Source: Ardenticatenaceae bacterium
GTDB lineage: Bacteria > Chloroflexota > Anaerolineae > Promineifilales > Promineifilaceae
DNA: 64,000 nt
Direction: 5' to 3'
Assembly (NCBI GenBank): GCA_020634245.1
Contig: JACKCC010000027.1
Coordinates: 19,511 to 83,510, forward strand
This document shows positions 33,947 to 43,800 of this stretch, in pieces (position 1 is the first letter of the stretch; each line of letters opens with the position of its first letter). A program made the translations under genes and the position numbers. The notes under the pieces are model-generated. The model ran no database searches and had not been told where the DNA came from. It saw nothing but the letters and a program-made list of their open reading frames with translations.

Positions 33947-35343
33947 TTTTTCACCTTCGATGAACCAGATTCGTTGGCCAATGGTGGTAAATCACGATGC
34001 TTGGTCCAGCCGCTAAACGGGCCGGGTATATGGCGGATACGGCCGTTTCTAACGAATGGTTTTTGGCCTATCCGCCCCATTTTAAGCGCGAATTGAAACA
34101 AATTGGGATGGCTGGCGATCTGTCCATAGGCTTTGAAGACAGCTCGTTCGCCCCATTTGGCTGTGCGCGGCGTCTCTTCGGCTCCCCGGCGGCGCAGGGC
34201 CAGCAGCATTCGCGGCAAATCGATCTGAACCGGACAAACGTCTTTGCAGGCACCGCACAACGTCGAAGCCTGGGGCAAGTCTGCGAAATCGACCGCCCCT
34301 TGCAACAGCGGCGTCTGCACCGCGCCAATCGGGCCGGAGTAAACGCCGCCGTAAGCGTGGCCGCCCATGACGCGGTACACCGGACAGACGTTTAGGCAAG
34401 CGCCGCAGCGCAGGCATTGCAGTGATTCGCCGAATTCTGTTCCCAGAAGCTGGGAACGGCCGTTATCCAAAATGACCAGATGCAGTTGTTCCGGTCCGTC
34501 GCTTTCGCCAGCGCGGCGCGGCCCGGTGACCATTTGCACGTAGCTGGTGAGAGTTTGCCCGGTGGCGCTGCGCGGCAGCAGTTCCAGCAGCACCATCAGG
34601 TCGTCCAGGCCAGGAATGACTTTTTCCATGCCCATGAGGGCGATGTGGATGGGGGGAACGCTGGTAACGAGACGGCCGTTGCCCTCATTCGTCACAGTGA
34701 CCAGAGTTCCCGTCTCGGCAACGGCAAAGTTGACGCCGGAAATGCCCACCCCGGCGGCTAAAAATTGGCGGCGTAATTCTTGTCGGGCAACGGCCGTTAA
34801 CGTGGGAATATCCGCATTGGCCAGGTCTTGCCCCGTTGCCTCATTAAACAGCTCCACAACCTGCTGCCGGCTCTTGTGAATGGCCGGGGCCACAATATGG
34901 CTAGGTGTATCCCCGGCCAACTGTAAAATCCATTCCCCCAAATCCGTCTCCACAGTGCGAATGTCAGCCGCCGCCAACGCCGTATTTAACTCAATTTCTT
35001 CACTGGTCATCGATTTGGATTTGACAACTAAATTGTGTCCGGCATCCTGGATAATTGTGGAAATTATGGCTTGCGATTCGGCCGCATCAGCCGCAAAATG
35101 AACCTGTCCACCGGCGGCACGAACTTGATGGCTTAACTGTGCCAGATACTCATCCAGACGGCTCAACGTATGGGTTTTGATGGCTTTTGCCTGTTGTCGC
35201 AGCGCCGTTACATCATCCAATTCAGCCCAGGCACGTATGCGCGCCAGGTCAAATTTTCCGGCGGCTTTTTGCAGAGCGGCTTGCAGTTGGTCATCATCAA
35301 GCGCCAGATTGATTCGTTTTTGAAAAGACAGAAGCGGTTTCAT
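33943..35343 (-). CDS. lutB: LutB-like lactate utilisation iron-sulfur protein
   Basis: The 466-residue protein (ATG at 35343 preceded by AGGAG) has a LUD domain (GVNFAVAETGTLVTVTNEGN, PGLDDLMVLLELLPRSATGQ) followed by two 4Fe-4S motifs: CLRCGACLNVCPVYR near 300 and LCGACKDVCPVQIDLP near 365. This is the LutB/LldF architecture. LutA is not adjacent, so the third subunit must be elsewhere or replaced. Confidence 0.9.
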   Translation of the reverse strand: MKPLLSFQKRINLALDDDQLQAALQKAAGKFDLARIRAWAELDDVTALRQQAKAIKTHTLSRLDEYLAQLSHQVRAAGGQVHFAADAAESQAIISTIIQDAGHNLVVKSKSMTSEEIELNTALAAADIRTVETDLGEWILQLAGDTPSHIVAPAIHKSRQQVVELFNEATGQDLANADIPTLTAVARQELRRQFLAAGVGISGVNFAVAETGTLVTVTNEGNGRLVTSVPPIHIALMGMEKVIPGLDDLMVLLELLPRSATGQTLTSYVQMVTGPRRAGESDGPEQLHLVILDNGRSQLLGTEFGESLQCLRCGACLNVCPVYRVMGGHAYGGVYSGPIGAVQTPLLQGAVDFADLPQASTLCGACKDVCPVQIDLPRMLLALRRRGAEETPRTAKWGERAVFKAYGQIASHPNLFQFALKMGRIGQKPFVRNGRIRHIPGPFSGWTKHRDLPPLANESGSSKVKK

Positions 35344-35434
35344 AAGGTATTTCTCCTGAAATAGTCCATAAAGGAGCAAGCATTACTTATACCTTATCTC
35401 AAGCTACAGGCAAGATTTTTTAAGCCGCAAACGG

Positions 35435-35462
35435 TTGGATTTAATTAGCAAACTGGTATAAT
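35435..35462 (+). promoter_or_regulatory. Promoter of the BMP transporter operon
   Basis: TTGGAT at 35435-35440 and a perfect TATAAT at 35457-35462 are 16 bases apart. About 95 bases of leader follow, with a small GGTTTT/AAAACC hairpin and an AGGAGG-type site (ATGGAGGAAAAG) before the start at 35562. Confidence 0.6.
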
Positions 35463-35561
35463 GTGCTCCATAAATTTTAAGTGGCAATGATGGTTTTCAT
35501 GAAAAACCGTGTCCACAAATAAAAGAGAAAGCATCCTATCAATTCATATGGAGGAAAAGAA

Positions 35562-36683
35562 ATGGTTGCAAAACGTTCCTATTTAGTAGTTTTATTACTC
35601 TTACTTCTGGGCCTGGTCCTGGTTGCTTGCGGCGGTGATACGGCCGAACCCGCAGCAGAAGGGACCAGTGGAGAAGCATCTGAAAGCAGCGGTGAAGAAG
35701 CCGCCGCCCCGGCAGCAGAAGCCGATTGCTCCAGTGAAGAGGTGCTGTGTGTTGGTCTGGTGACCGATGTTGGTGAAGTTGATGACAAATCGTTCAACCA
35801 ATCGGCCTGGGAAGGTGTTAAATTAGCTGAATCCGAATTAGGCGCGAAGGTTGATTTTATCGAGACCAAAGATGCCAAGGATTATGGCGCCAATATCGCT
35901 CTGTTTGCTGAGAACGGATATGACATTATCGTCACTGTTGGTTTTGCCATGGGCGAAGCGACGGGTATTGCCGCTACCGAATATCCTGACATTGATTTTA
36001 TTGGTGTCGATCAATTCCAGGCATGGCCGTTTGATGATGATGCTTCCAACGATTTCACCAATGTTGCCGGTCTGATTTTCCCTGAGGATAAGTCTGGTTT
36101 CATGGCTGGTGCGTTGGCTGGTATGCTGACCCAGAGCAACACGATTGCGGCTGTGTTGGGTACAGATCTGGTTCCGCCGGTTGTTGCTTTTAAAGAAGGT
36201 TATGAAGCCGGTGCGCGTTATGTCAATCCTGACATCAACATTATCTCCACTTACCATCCGGGCGGCATGGACGTGGCCTTTGTTGACCCTGAATGGGGTG
36301 CCAGCACGGCCAAACAAGCCATTGATCAGGGCGCTGATGTTATCTTTGGCGCTGGTGGTAAAACCGGTAATGGTGCCTTGATTGAGGTTGCCAGCCATGA
36401 AAATCTTTTCTGCATTGGTGTAGATACTGACCAATGGGAAACGGTTCCTGAAGCACATCCCTGCCTGGTTTCCAGTGCGATGAAGCTCATCACCCCTGGC
36501 GTCTTCGATCTTGTGAAAGCTTCGGTTGATGGCAACTTCCCCGCCGGTAACTTCACGGGTGGTGTTGGATTGGCTCCCTTCCATGATTTAGACAGCAAGG
36601 TTTCTGCCGAAATCAAAGCCAAGCTGGATGAGATTGATGCTGGTTTGCAGGACGGATCAATTGAAACCGGTTATGGTTCGTAA
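35562..36683 (+). CDS. BMP-family substrate-binding lipoprotein of an ABC importer
   Basis: The 373-residue product has a lipoprotein signal peptide ending in LVLVAC, an Ala/Glu/Ser-rich linker, then the Bmp fold (VGLVTDVGEVDDKSFNQSAW, TVGFAMGEATGIAATEYPD, DKSGFMAGALAGML, IFGAGGKTGNGALIE). BMP proteins bind purine or other nucleosides. It is the first gene of a four-gene ABC importer. A hairpin after it may set the protein in excess over the membrane subunits. Confidence 0.93.
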   Translation: MVAKRSYLVVLLLLLLGLVLVACGGDTAEPAAEGTSGEASESSGEEAAAPAAEADCSSEEVLCVGLVTDVGEVDDKSFNQSAWEGVKLAESELGAKVDFIETKDAKDYGANIALFAENGYDIIVTVGFAMGEATGIAATEYPDIDFIGVDQFQAWPFDDDASNDFTNVAGLIFPEDKSGFMAGALAGMLTQSNTIAAVLGTDLVPPVVAFKEGYEAGARYVNPDINIISTYHPGGMDVAFVDPEWGASTAKQAIDQGADVIFGAGGKTGNGALIEVASHENLFCIGVDTDQWETVPEAHPCLVSSAMKLITPGVFDLVKASVDGNFPAGNFTGGVGLAPFHDLDSKVSAEIKAKLDEIDAGLQDGSIETGYGS

Positions 36684-36720
36684 ATCGGGAATCCCCAATT
36701 GATGTAAGCGACGTTTATGG

Positions 36721-36756
36721 AAATGTGCGATGTGCTTGCGGGCATATCGCACATTT
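36721..36756 (+). terminator. Intercistronic hairpin after the BMP lipoprotein gene
   Basis: AAATGTGCGAT (36721-36731) pairs perfectly with ATCGCACATTT (36746-36756). With no long T-run it may act as a partial terminator or mRNA-stabilising structure between the binding protein and permease genes. Confidence 0.6.
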
Positions 36757-36957
36757 CTTGCTATTGGCGACTTGGTACACGATTAACAAAGTAATTTGGA
36801 TTGTCATTCATGTGAGGACGGGAATTCAAAAAATGGATGCTTGTCGAGGCAGGTGTGGCAAGGCATCAGATCAGTGTGCCAAATGGGCGATTCTTTAGAG
36901 AAAACCGCCCAATTTGTAAGACTGGGGTTGTTGCCAGACGAGGACGAGTGAGGGCTT

Positions 36958-38073
36958 ATGAGTGATCGATCTGAGGTGCAAGAGAACGGCCGTATACCTG
37001 ATTGGTTGCAGCGTATCTGGAATACGGCCAGTGTTCCTGTGGGAGCCGTATTGTTGGCGGCGTTAATCGGCGCCATTATTTTAGCTGTTTCCGGAGCCAA
37101 TCCATTAGATGCGTACGCCGCCTTAATAGAAGGTTCTTTTGGCAGTTGGGCCGCGTTCGGCCGTACGCTGGAAAAAGCAACCCCTCTTGTTTTTAGCGGG
37201 CTGGCGGTTGCTTTTGCCTTTAAGGCTGGTTTATTCAACATTGGCGCGCAGGGGCAGCTTCTGATAGGCGCGATTGTGTCTGCTTATGTGGGGTTCAGCA
37301 TTGAAGGTCTGCCGGCGTTTATTCATGCGCCGCTGGCTTTAATTGCCGGAGCGGTTGCCGGGGCGCTGTATGCGGCAATTGCCGGTGCATTGAAAACGTA
37401 TACAGGGGCTAACGAAGTTATCACGACGATTATGCTCAACTACGTGGCAATTAATCTGACCGATTTTCTGGCTGATGGCCCCTGGAAGGATACCACTCCC
37501 GGCAATGTTGTGGCCAGGACACCAAAGATTATGGATTCGGCTTCCATCCCGTTTATCGGAGATATTCCAATCGGGTTTATCATTGCGCTGCTGTTGGCTG
37601 TTGCGACCTGGTGGCTGCTGTGGAAAACCACCATTGGTTTTGAGATCCGCACGGTCGGGCTGAATCCGCATGGGGCGCAGTATGCGGGTATTAAAGTCGC
37701 TTTTACTGTTATTTTAACCATGACATTGAGTGGTATGCTGGCCGGTATGGGCGGGGCGATTGAAACACAAGGGATTGTTGGTCGTTTTCAGCCCGGTTTT
37801 AATGCCAATCTGGGTTTTGACGGTATTACAGTGGCTTTATTGGGCAAGACCCATCCTTTTGGCGTGATTCCAGCGGCGCTGTTGATTGGGGCGATGAAGG
37901 CTGGTTCTAGCCAGATGCAGTTTAGCGCTGGTGTGGCCAAGGAAATCACTGACGTCATCATGGCTTTCATCCTGTTCTTTGTTGCCGCCGATATGATTAT
38001 TCGCTGGATTTTGCGTATTCGCGCGGCTGAAGGCGAAAAGATCACACTCAGCAGTGGCTGGGGCAGTCAATAA
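36958..38073 (+). CDS. Nucleoside-type ABC transporter permease (first subunit)
   Basis: The 371-residue integral membrane protein has eight or more hydrophobic segments and the BPD_transp_2 pattern (LFNIGAQGQLLIGAIV, GANEVITTIMLNYVAINL, GLNPHGAQYAGI). It matches the larger permease of BMP-linked nucleoside importers. It starts 274 bases after the binding protein and is followed 12 bases later by the second permease. Confidence 0.92.
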   Translation: MSDRSEVQENGRIPDWLQRIWNTASVPVGAVLLAALIGAIILAVSGANPLDAYAALIEGSFGSWAAFGRTLEKATPLVFSGLAVAFAFKAGLFNIGAQGQLLIGAIVSAYVGFSIEGLPAFIHAPLALIAGAVAGALYAAIAGALKTYTGANEVITTIMLNYVAINLTDFLADGPWKDTTPGNVVARTPKIMDSASIPFIGDIPIGFIIALLLAVATWWLLWKTTIGFEIRTVGLNPHGAQYAGIKVAFTVILTMTLSGMLAGMGGAIETQGIVGRFQPGFNANLGFDGITVALLGKTHPFGVIPAALLIGAMKAGSSQMQFSAGVAKEITDVIMAFILFFVAADMIIRWILRIRAAEGEKITLSSGWGSQ

Positions 38074-38085
38074 GGAGGCAATGGC

Positions 38086-39129
38086 ATGGAAAAAACAATT
38101 TCTGTCCCTGTTTGGAAGCGAATCTGGGATCGACTGGGTATTTTGGGTTCCGTGATCATTGCCGTTTTGGTGGTGATTGTCATTTTTTATGTGCGTAATG
38201 CCCAGGTGACAACGGCCGTTCTCAGCTCCACCCTTCGCCAGTCAACCCCACTGGTCTTGGGTGCATTGTGCGGCCTGATTGGCGAGCGAACCGGCATCAT
38301 CAACATCGGCATCGAAGGACAAATGCTTTTTGCCGCTTTTGCCGGTTTTCTAGCCAACGTTTACATTGGCCAATTGGGCATTTTCCCGTTGGGCGTTACG
38401 CTGTTTTTTGCGGTATTGGTCGGCATTTTGGCCGGGGCTTTGTTAGGGCTGCTGTTGGCTTTTATGTCTGTTACCTTGAAAATGGATCAGATTATTGGTG
38501 GTACGGTCATCAATATCCTGGCTATCGGATTGACCGGTTACTTTTATCAGGTTGGTTTGTCAACACAAGGTAAATTACAGCCGATTTCGTTAGGGCCGCT
38601 GGCCGATATTCCGCTCATTGGGCCGGTGCTTTTCAATAACCCACCGATTACGTATATCACACTGATATTGGTTGTTTTGGTGCATTACATTTTGTTTTAC
38701 ACCCGGTGGGGGCTGCGGTCACGCGCTGTTGGCGAATACCCCAGTGCCGCCGACACGGTGGGCATTAATGTCTATTTCATGCGCTACACCAACACGATTA
38801 TTGCCGGTGGTATTGCCGGACTGGCCGGGGCATTCCTTACGTTGGAAGCGGTCGGTTCTTTTGAACGGTTGATGACCAATGGGCGCGGTTTCGTGGCTTT
38901 GGCGGTAATGATTTTTGGTAAATGGACTCCGTTTGGAGCCTGGGGTGCAGCCATGCTCTTTGGTTTTGCCACGGCGATGCAAACGCAGCTGCAATTTATG
39001 GGCAATCTGGCGATCCCGCACCAGTTTATTGGTATGCTGCCTTATTTGTTGACCATTGTGGTGTTGGCTGGTTTTGTTGGCCGTTCGCGCCCGCCGGCAG
39101 CAGAAGGCGTCCCGTACGAGAAGGAGTAA
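38086..39129 (+). CDS. Nucleoside-type ABC transporter permease (second subunit)
   Basis: The 347-residue membrane protein carries the paired signature GLIGERTGIINIGIEGQMLF and LKMDQIIGGTVINILAIGLT of BPD_transp_2 permeases, with about eight membrane segments. It forms the channel with the preceding permease. An AAGGAGG site precedes the ATG. Confidence 0.92.
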   Translation: MEKTISVPVWKRIWDRLGILGSVIIAVLVVIVIFYVRNAQVTTAVLSSTLRQSTPLVLGALCGLIGERTGIINIGIEGQMLFAAFAGFLANVYIGQLGIFPLGVTLFFAVLVGILAGALLGLLLAFMSVTLKMDQIIGGTVINILAIGLTGYFYQVGLSTQGKLQPISLGPLADIPLIGPVLFNNPPITYITLILVVLVHYILFYTRWGLRSRAVGEYPSAADTVGINVYFMRYTNTIIAGGIAGLAGAFLTLEAVGSFERLMTNGRGFVALAVMIFGKWTPFGAWGAAMLFGFATAMQTQLQFMGNLAIPHQFIGMLPYLLTIVVLAGFVGRSRPPAAEGVPYEKE

Positions 39130-39142
39130 AAGGTGGTGAACC

Positions 39143-40666
39143 ATGATTGATAAAGATGCACCGATTGTTCTGGAAACGAAAGGGATGACGAAGCGATTCC
39201 CCGGTGTGCTGGCCAATGACCATGTGGATTTGAAGTTGTACAAAGGGGAAATTCTGGCGCTGCTAGGTGAAAATGGGGCCGGCAAAAGTACGTTGATGAA
39301 TATGATTTACGGCCTGTATCATCCGGACGAGGGCGAGATTTGGATCAAGGGTCAAAATGTCCGGTTGAATGACCCCGGTGATGCTATTTCTCGTGGTATT
39401 GGCATGGTACACCAGCATTTCCAACTGGTTCCTGTGATGACGGTGGCTGAGAATGTGATGTTGGGGGCGGAGATTACGCGGGGAATTCATCTGGACCAGC
39501 GTACGGCCGTTAAAAAAGTCCGTGAACTCTCGCAGCAGTATGGACTGGAAGTGGACCCAACGGCCGTTATCGAAGACCTGCCAGTAGGCACTCAGCAGCG
39601 GGTGGAAATCATCAAGGCGCTGTACCGTAATGCTGACATTTTGATTTTGGATGAGCCAACGGCCGTTCTCACACCGCAAGAAGCCAACGAACTGTTCCGC
39701 ATCATGCGCGACCTGACGGCACAAGGTGTTTCTATCATCTTCATCACCCACAAATTGAAAGAAGTGCTGGCTGTTGCTGACCGTGTTGGTGTATTGCGCG
39801 GCGGGCAGTACGTGGGTACGGCCGATCCCCAAACCGCTACCGAAGCCAGTCTGGCCGAGTTAATGGTGGGACGCAAAGTCATCTTGCAAGTCGATAAATC
39901 CAAGGCACACCCTGGCGATGTGGTTCTGCGGGTCGAAGATTTGGTGGTCGAAGATGACCGCGGCCAAATTGCTGTGGAAAAATTGAGTCTGGAAGTACGT
40001 GCCGGTGAAATATTGGGTGTAGCCGGGGTTCAGGGTAACGGTCAGCGCGAATTTGTTGAGGCTTTGACTGGTTTGCGACCGGTTGTTAGTGGTAAAGTCG
40101 CCATTGCAGGGCAGGATGTAACCAACGCCGCGCCGCGCACCGTTACGGAACTGGGCGTTGCCCATATCCCCGAAGACCGCGAAAAACATGGACTGGTGAT
40201 GTCTTACACGCTGGCCGACAACATGGTTTTGAACCGGTATTACCAAAAGCCGTATGCCAATGGCATCATCTTGAACCAGGACAGAATTGATCGGGATGGG
40301 GTGGCGCTGGTGGAAAAATATGATGTGCGTACTCCCAGCGTTTACACACCAGCCAGCAGTCTGTCTGGTGGTAATAAGCAGAAGGTGATTGTGGCCCGCG
40401 AGTTTTCGCGGGAGACGAAATTGCTCATTGCTAATCAACCTACGCGCGGTATTGATGTTGGTTCGATTGAGTTCATCCACAATCAAATTGTAGACCAGCG
40501 GGATAGCGGTGTGGCTGTTTTGGTCGTCTCGGCGGAGTTGGATGAAGTGCTGGGTTTGGCTGATCGGGTGGCGGTAATGTTTGACGGCCGTATCGTCAAA
40601 ATTTTGCCCATTGCTGAAGCCACACGGGAGCGGGTTGGCCTGCTCATGGCCGGTTCCGACGCCTGA
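39143..40666 (+). CDS. Nucleoside-type ABC transporter ATPase, double NBD
   Basis: The 507-residue protein has two ABC domains. The first has GENGAGKSTLMN near residue 41 and DEPTAVLTP near 168; the second has GVAGVQGNGQREF (degenerate Walker A) near 295 and LSGGNKQKVIVAREF near 408. This fused layout is typical of sugar and nucleoside importers (RbsA/YufO type). It completes the BMP importer operon. Confidence 0.93.
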   Translation: MIDKDAPIVLETKGMTKRFPGVLANDHVDLKLYKGEILALLGENGAGKSTLMNMIYGLYHPDEGEIWIKGQNVRLNDPGDAISRGIGMVHQHFQLVPVMTVAENVMLGAEITRGIHLDQRTAVKKVRELSQQYGLEVDPTAVIEDLPVGTQQRVEIIKALYRNADILILDEPTAVLTPQEANELFRIMRDLTAQGVSIIFITHKLKEVLAVADRVGVLRGGQYVGTADPQTATEASLAELMVGRKVILQVDKSKAHPGDVVLRVEDLVVEDDRGQIAVEKLSLEVRAGEILGVAGVQGNGQREFVEALTGLRPVVSGKVAIAGQDVTNAAPRTVTELGVAHIPEDREKHGLVMSYTLADNMVLNRYYQKPYANGIILNQDRIDRDGVALVEKYDVRTPSVYTPASSLSGGNKQKVIVAREFSRETKLLIANQPTRGIDVGSIEFIHNQIVDQRDSGVAVLVVSAELDEVLGLADRVAVMFDGRIVKILPIAEATRERVGLLMAGSDA

Positions 40667-40679
40667 AACTAAAAACCTG

Positions 40680-40722
40680 AATGCCGAACACTGAATGATG
40701 AATTTGTTCAGTGTTCGGCATT
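40680..40722 (+). terminator. Terminator of the BMP importer operon
   Basis: AATGCCGAACACTGAA pairs perfectly with TTCAGTGTTCGGCATT across an 11-base loop, followed by TCTATGTTTTC. It closes the operon 14 bases after the last stop. Confidence 0.8.
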
Positions 40723-40828
40723 TCTATGTTTTCATTGACGATTGGTCAATGGTACGGTTACCAATTAGTGTGATGATTCAATAACGGCCTAAAGGAAAAC
40801 GGCTGTTATTGAAATCGTGTATGGCTTC

Positions 40829-43800
40829 CTACTCTCCTGTCCCTGTGAAGAAGATTGGGAAGTAATACGTATATCCATTAACACGATTGATAACCTCTTG
40901 TAATTCCGCCAGAGTTGGAGGGCTGCTGAAAGGCGATAAACCAAGAGTTGTTGGATCGTTAAAACCCGCTTCATATTGATCCAACTTGGCCGGATCAACA
41001 TTTTGGAGACCGACCATCACTAATTCACTGGCAGTTGGGCTTCCGTCCGCAGTCGCATCCGAAGCAGCAACGAGGGTCGTCAGTTGTTCATCTAAAGTGT
41101 CATTATCCGTGCCATCATTGGGGTTTGTTCCTGCGTCCAGTTCGGTCGCATCACTGATACCATCGCTGTCTGTATCGGTGGTCAGGTTGATGCCATCGAT
41201 GATCGCTTGCAGTTCTGCCAGAGTAGTGGGCACAGGGCTGGCATTGGCGAATGCTTCCTCGTAACTGCTCATGCTGTCGGCCACAAGACGTACCAAACCA
41301 ATATTGACCAAATCGGTGATAGTCGGTAAGCCATTGGCTGTGGCATCCGAGGCAGTGACAATGGTGGCCACTTGTTCAGCCTCAGTGTCGTTATCGGTGC
41401 CGACATTTGGATTTGTGCCCGCTTCAAACTCAGTCGCATCACTGATACCGTCACTGTCGCTGTCAACTGTGGCGTTATAGGCGTCAATGATGGCTTGCAG
41501 TTCAGCCAGAGTGGTAGGAGCCGGGCTGGCGTTAGCAATGGCTTCTTCGTAACCGGCTACGCTGCCAGGGACGATATGAACCAGACCAATGAGAACCAGA
41601 TCGGTTTCGCTAGGAGCGCCATCGGCAGGTGCATCGGCGGCGGCGACGATGGTAGCAACTTGTTCCGCCTCGGTATCATTGTCGGTAGCGTCATTAGGAT
41701 TAGTACCGGCATCCAGTTCTGTGGCGTTGCTAATGCCATCTCCATCGCCATCAGAAGTGGCATTGACGGCATCAATAATGGCTTGCAGGTCAGCAAGCGT
41801 CGTCGGGGCCGGGCTGGCATTGGCAAAGGCTTCTTCGTAATCGGCCATGCTGCCAGATACAGTGCGAACAAGACCAATGTTGGTTAAATCTGTGATAGTG
41901 GGCGCACCGTCCGCAGTCGCATCCGAAGCAGCCACGATGGTTGCCACCTGTTCAGCTTCCGTGTCATTATCGGTTCCGTCATTGGGGTTTGTACCCGCAT
42001 CCAGTTCGGTCGCGTCACTGATGCCGTCACTGTCACTGTCTGTGGCTTGATTAATACCATCAATGATGGCTTGCAAATCAGCCAGAGAAGTGGGCACGGG
42101 ACTGGCATTGGCGAATGCTTCTTCGTAATCGTTCATGCTGCCGGCCACGACACGAACAAGGCCAATGTTGCCTAATTCTGCTGCTGTTGGTAGACCATCA
42201 GCCGGAGCATCGGAAGCAGCGACAACGGTTGCGACTCGTTCAGCTTCGGTGTCATTGTCGGTACCATCATTGGGGTTGGTTCCAGCATCCAACTCGGTAG
42301 CATTGCTGAAGCCGTCGCCGTCACTGTCGGCGGTAGCGTTAACCCCGTCGATGATGGCCTGTAGATCGGCATAGGTGGTTGGGACTGGACTGGCGTTGGC
42401 GATTGCTTCTTCGTAATCGCTAATGCTACCAGGATTGACATTTACCAGACCGATGTTGCTCAGATCATCTGCTGTAGGTGTGCCATTTGCCGTCGTGTTG
42501 GAAGCGGCAACAATGGTTGCGACTCGTTCTGATTCTTCATCGTTGTCAGAGCCAGCGGTAGGACTGGTGCCAGCTTCAAATTCAGTGGCGTCGCAAATGC
42601 CGTCATGATCTGTATCAATTGTTTGATTGACACCATCGATGATCGCTTGCAGTTCCACCAGGGTGGTGGGTGCCGGGCTGGCGTTGGCGATTGCTGCTTC
42701 ATAAGAGTCCATGCTGGTGGTGATTACGCGGATCAGACCGGAATTGGTGAGATCGGTTGCTGTCGGCGCTCCGTCAGCCGTGGTATCAGAAGCGGCAACG
42801 AGTGTTGCTACTTTTTCGGCTTCGGTATCATTATCAGTGCCATCGTTAGGATTCGTACCGGCGTCAATTTCTGTTGCATCGCTAATGCCATCGGAATCGC
42901 TATCATTCCCCTGGTTCACACCATCTACGATGGCTTGGAGTTCGGCCAGGGTGGTGGGCGACGGGCTGGCATTGGCGAAGGCTTCTTCGTAGTCACTTAG
43001 ACTGCTATTTACGAGGCGAACCAGACCGATGTTGGTTAAATCGGTTAAATTAGGCGCCCCGTCGGCGGGAGAATCGGAAGCGGCGACGATTGTAGCAACT
43101 CGTTCAGCTTCGGTGTCATTGTCGGTGCCATCGTTCGGATTTGTCCCAGCATCATTTTCTGTGCCGTTGCTAATGCCATCGTTGTCGCCATCGGAAGTGG
43201 CATTGACACCGTCAATAATGGCTTGCAGGTCGGCTTTTGTCGTGGGGGCCGGGCTGGCATTGGCAATCGCCTCTTCATAATCGCTCATACTAGAGTAGTT
43301 GACGCGCAGTAGTCCAAGAGTCGGGTTGACCAAATCACCGGCAGTTGGGGCTCCATCGGCCGGTGAATCTGAGGCAGCAACGATGGTTGCGACTTGCTCT
43401 GCCTCGGTATCGTTATCAGTAGGGTCGTTCAGATCTGTGCCAGCATCATTTTCGGTAACATCTCTGATGCCGTCACCATCTGTATCGATTTCTACCGAAA
43501 CAAACATGGAGTCAGGTGTGGGGTCTGCGAGTCCTTGACTGTCCGTCGCGGTGAGGGTAAATGTGAGCAAGCTGGGTGCTGCCGGGGCGGTGAAGGTAGG
43601 CATTGCAGCGGTGTCATCGCTCAGGGTAACGGCCGTTCCCCCGGTCTGCGCCCATAAATAAGTCAAAGGTGTGTCCCCTTCCACATCTGTACTACCGGTT
43701 GCATTCAGAGTTACAACGTTGTTCGTGGCGACATATTGATCGGGGCCAGCACTGCTTACGGGGGCGTCGTTAACGGCCGTAATGTCAATATTGGCTGTAG

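Noticed and set aside
35463..35561. Purine riboswitch before the BMP transporter operon
   Set aside because: The leader is short and holds only a small hairpin; the conserved three-way junction bases are absent.
40876..43500. CRISPR-like array
   Set aside because: The periodic units are 288 bases, coding, and lack short identical repeats with unique spacers. No CRISPR array or cas gene is visible in the window.
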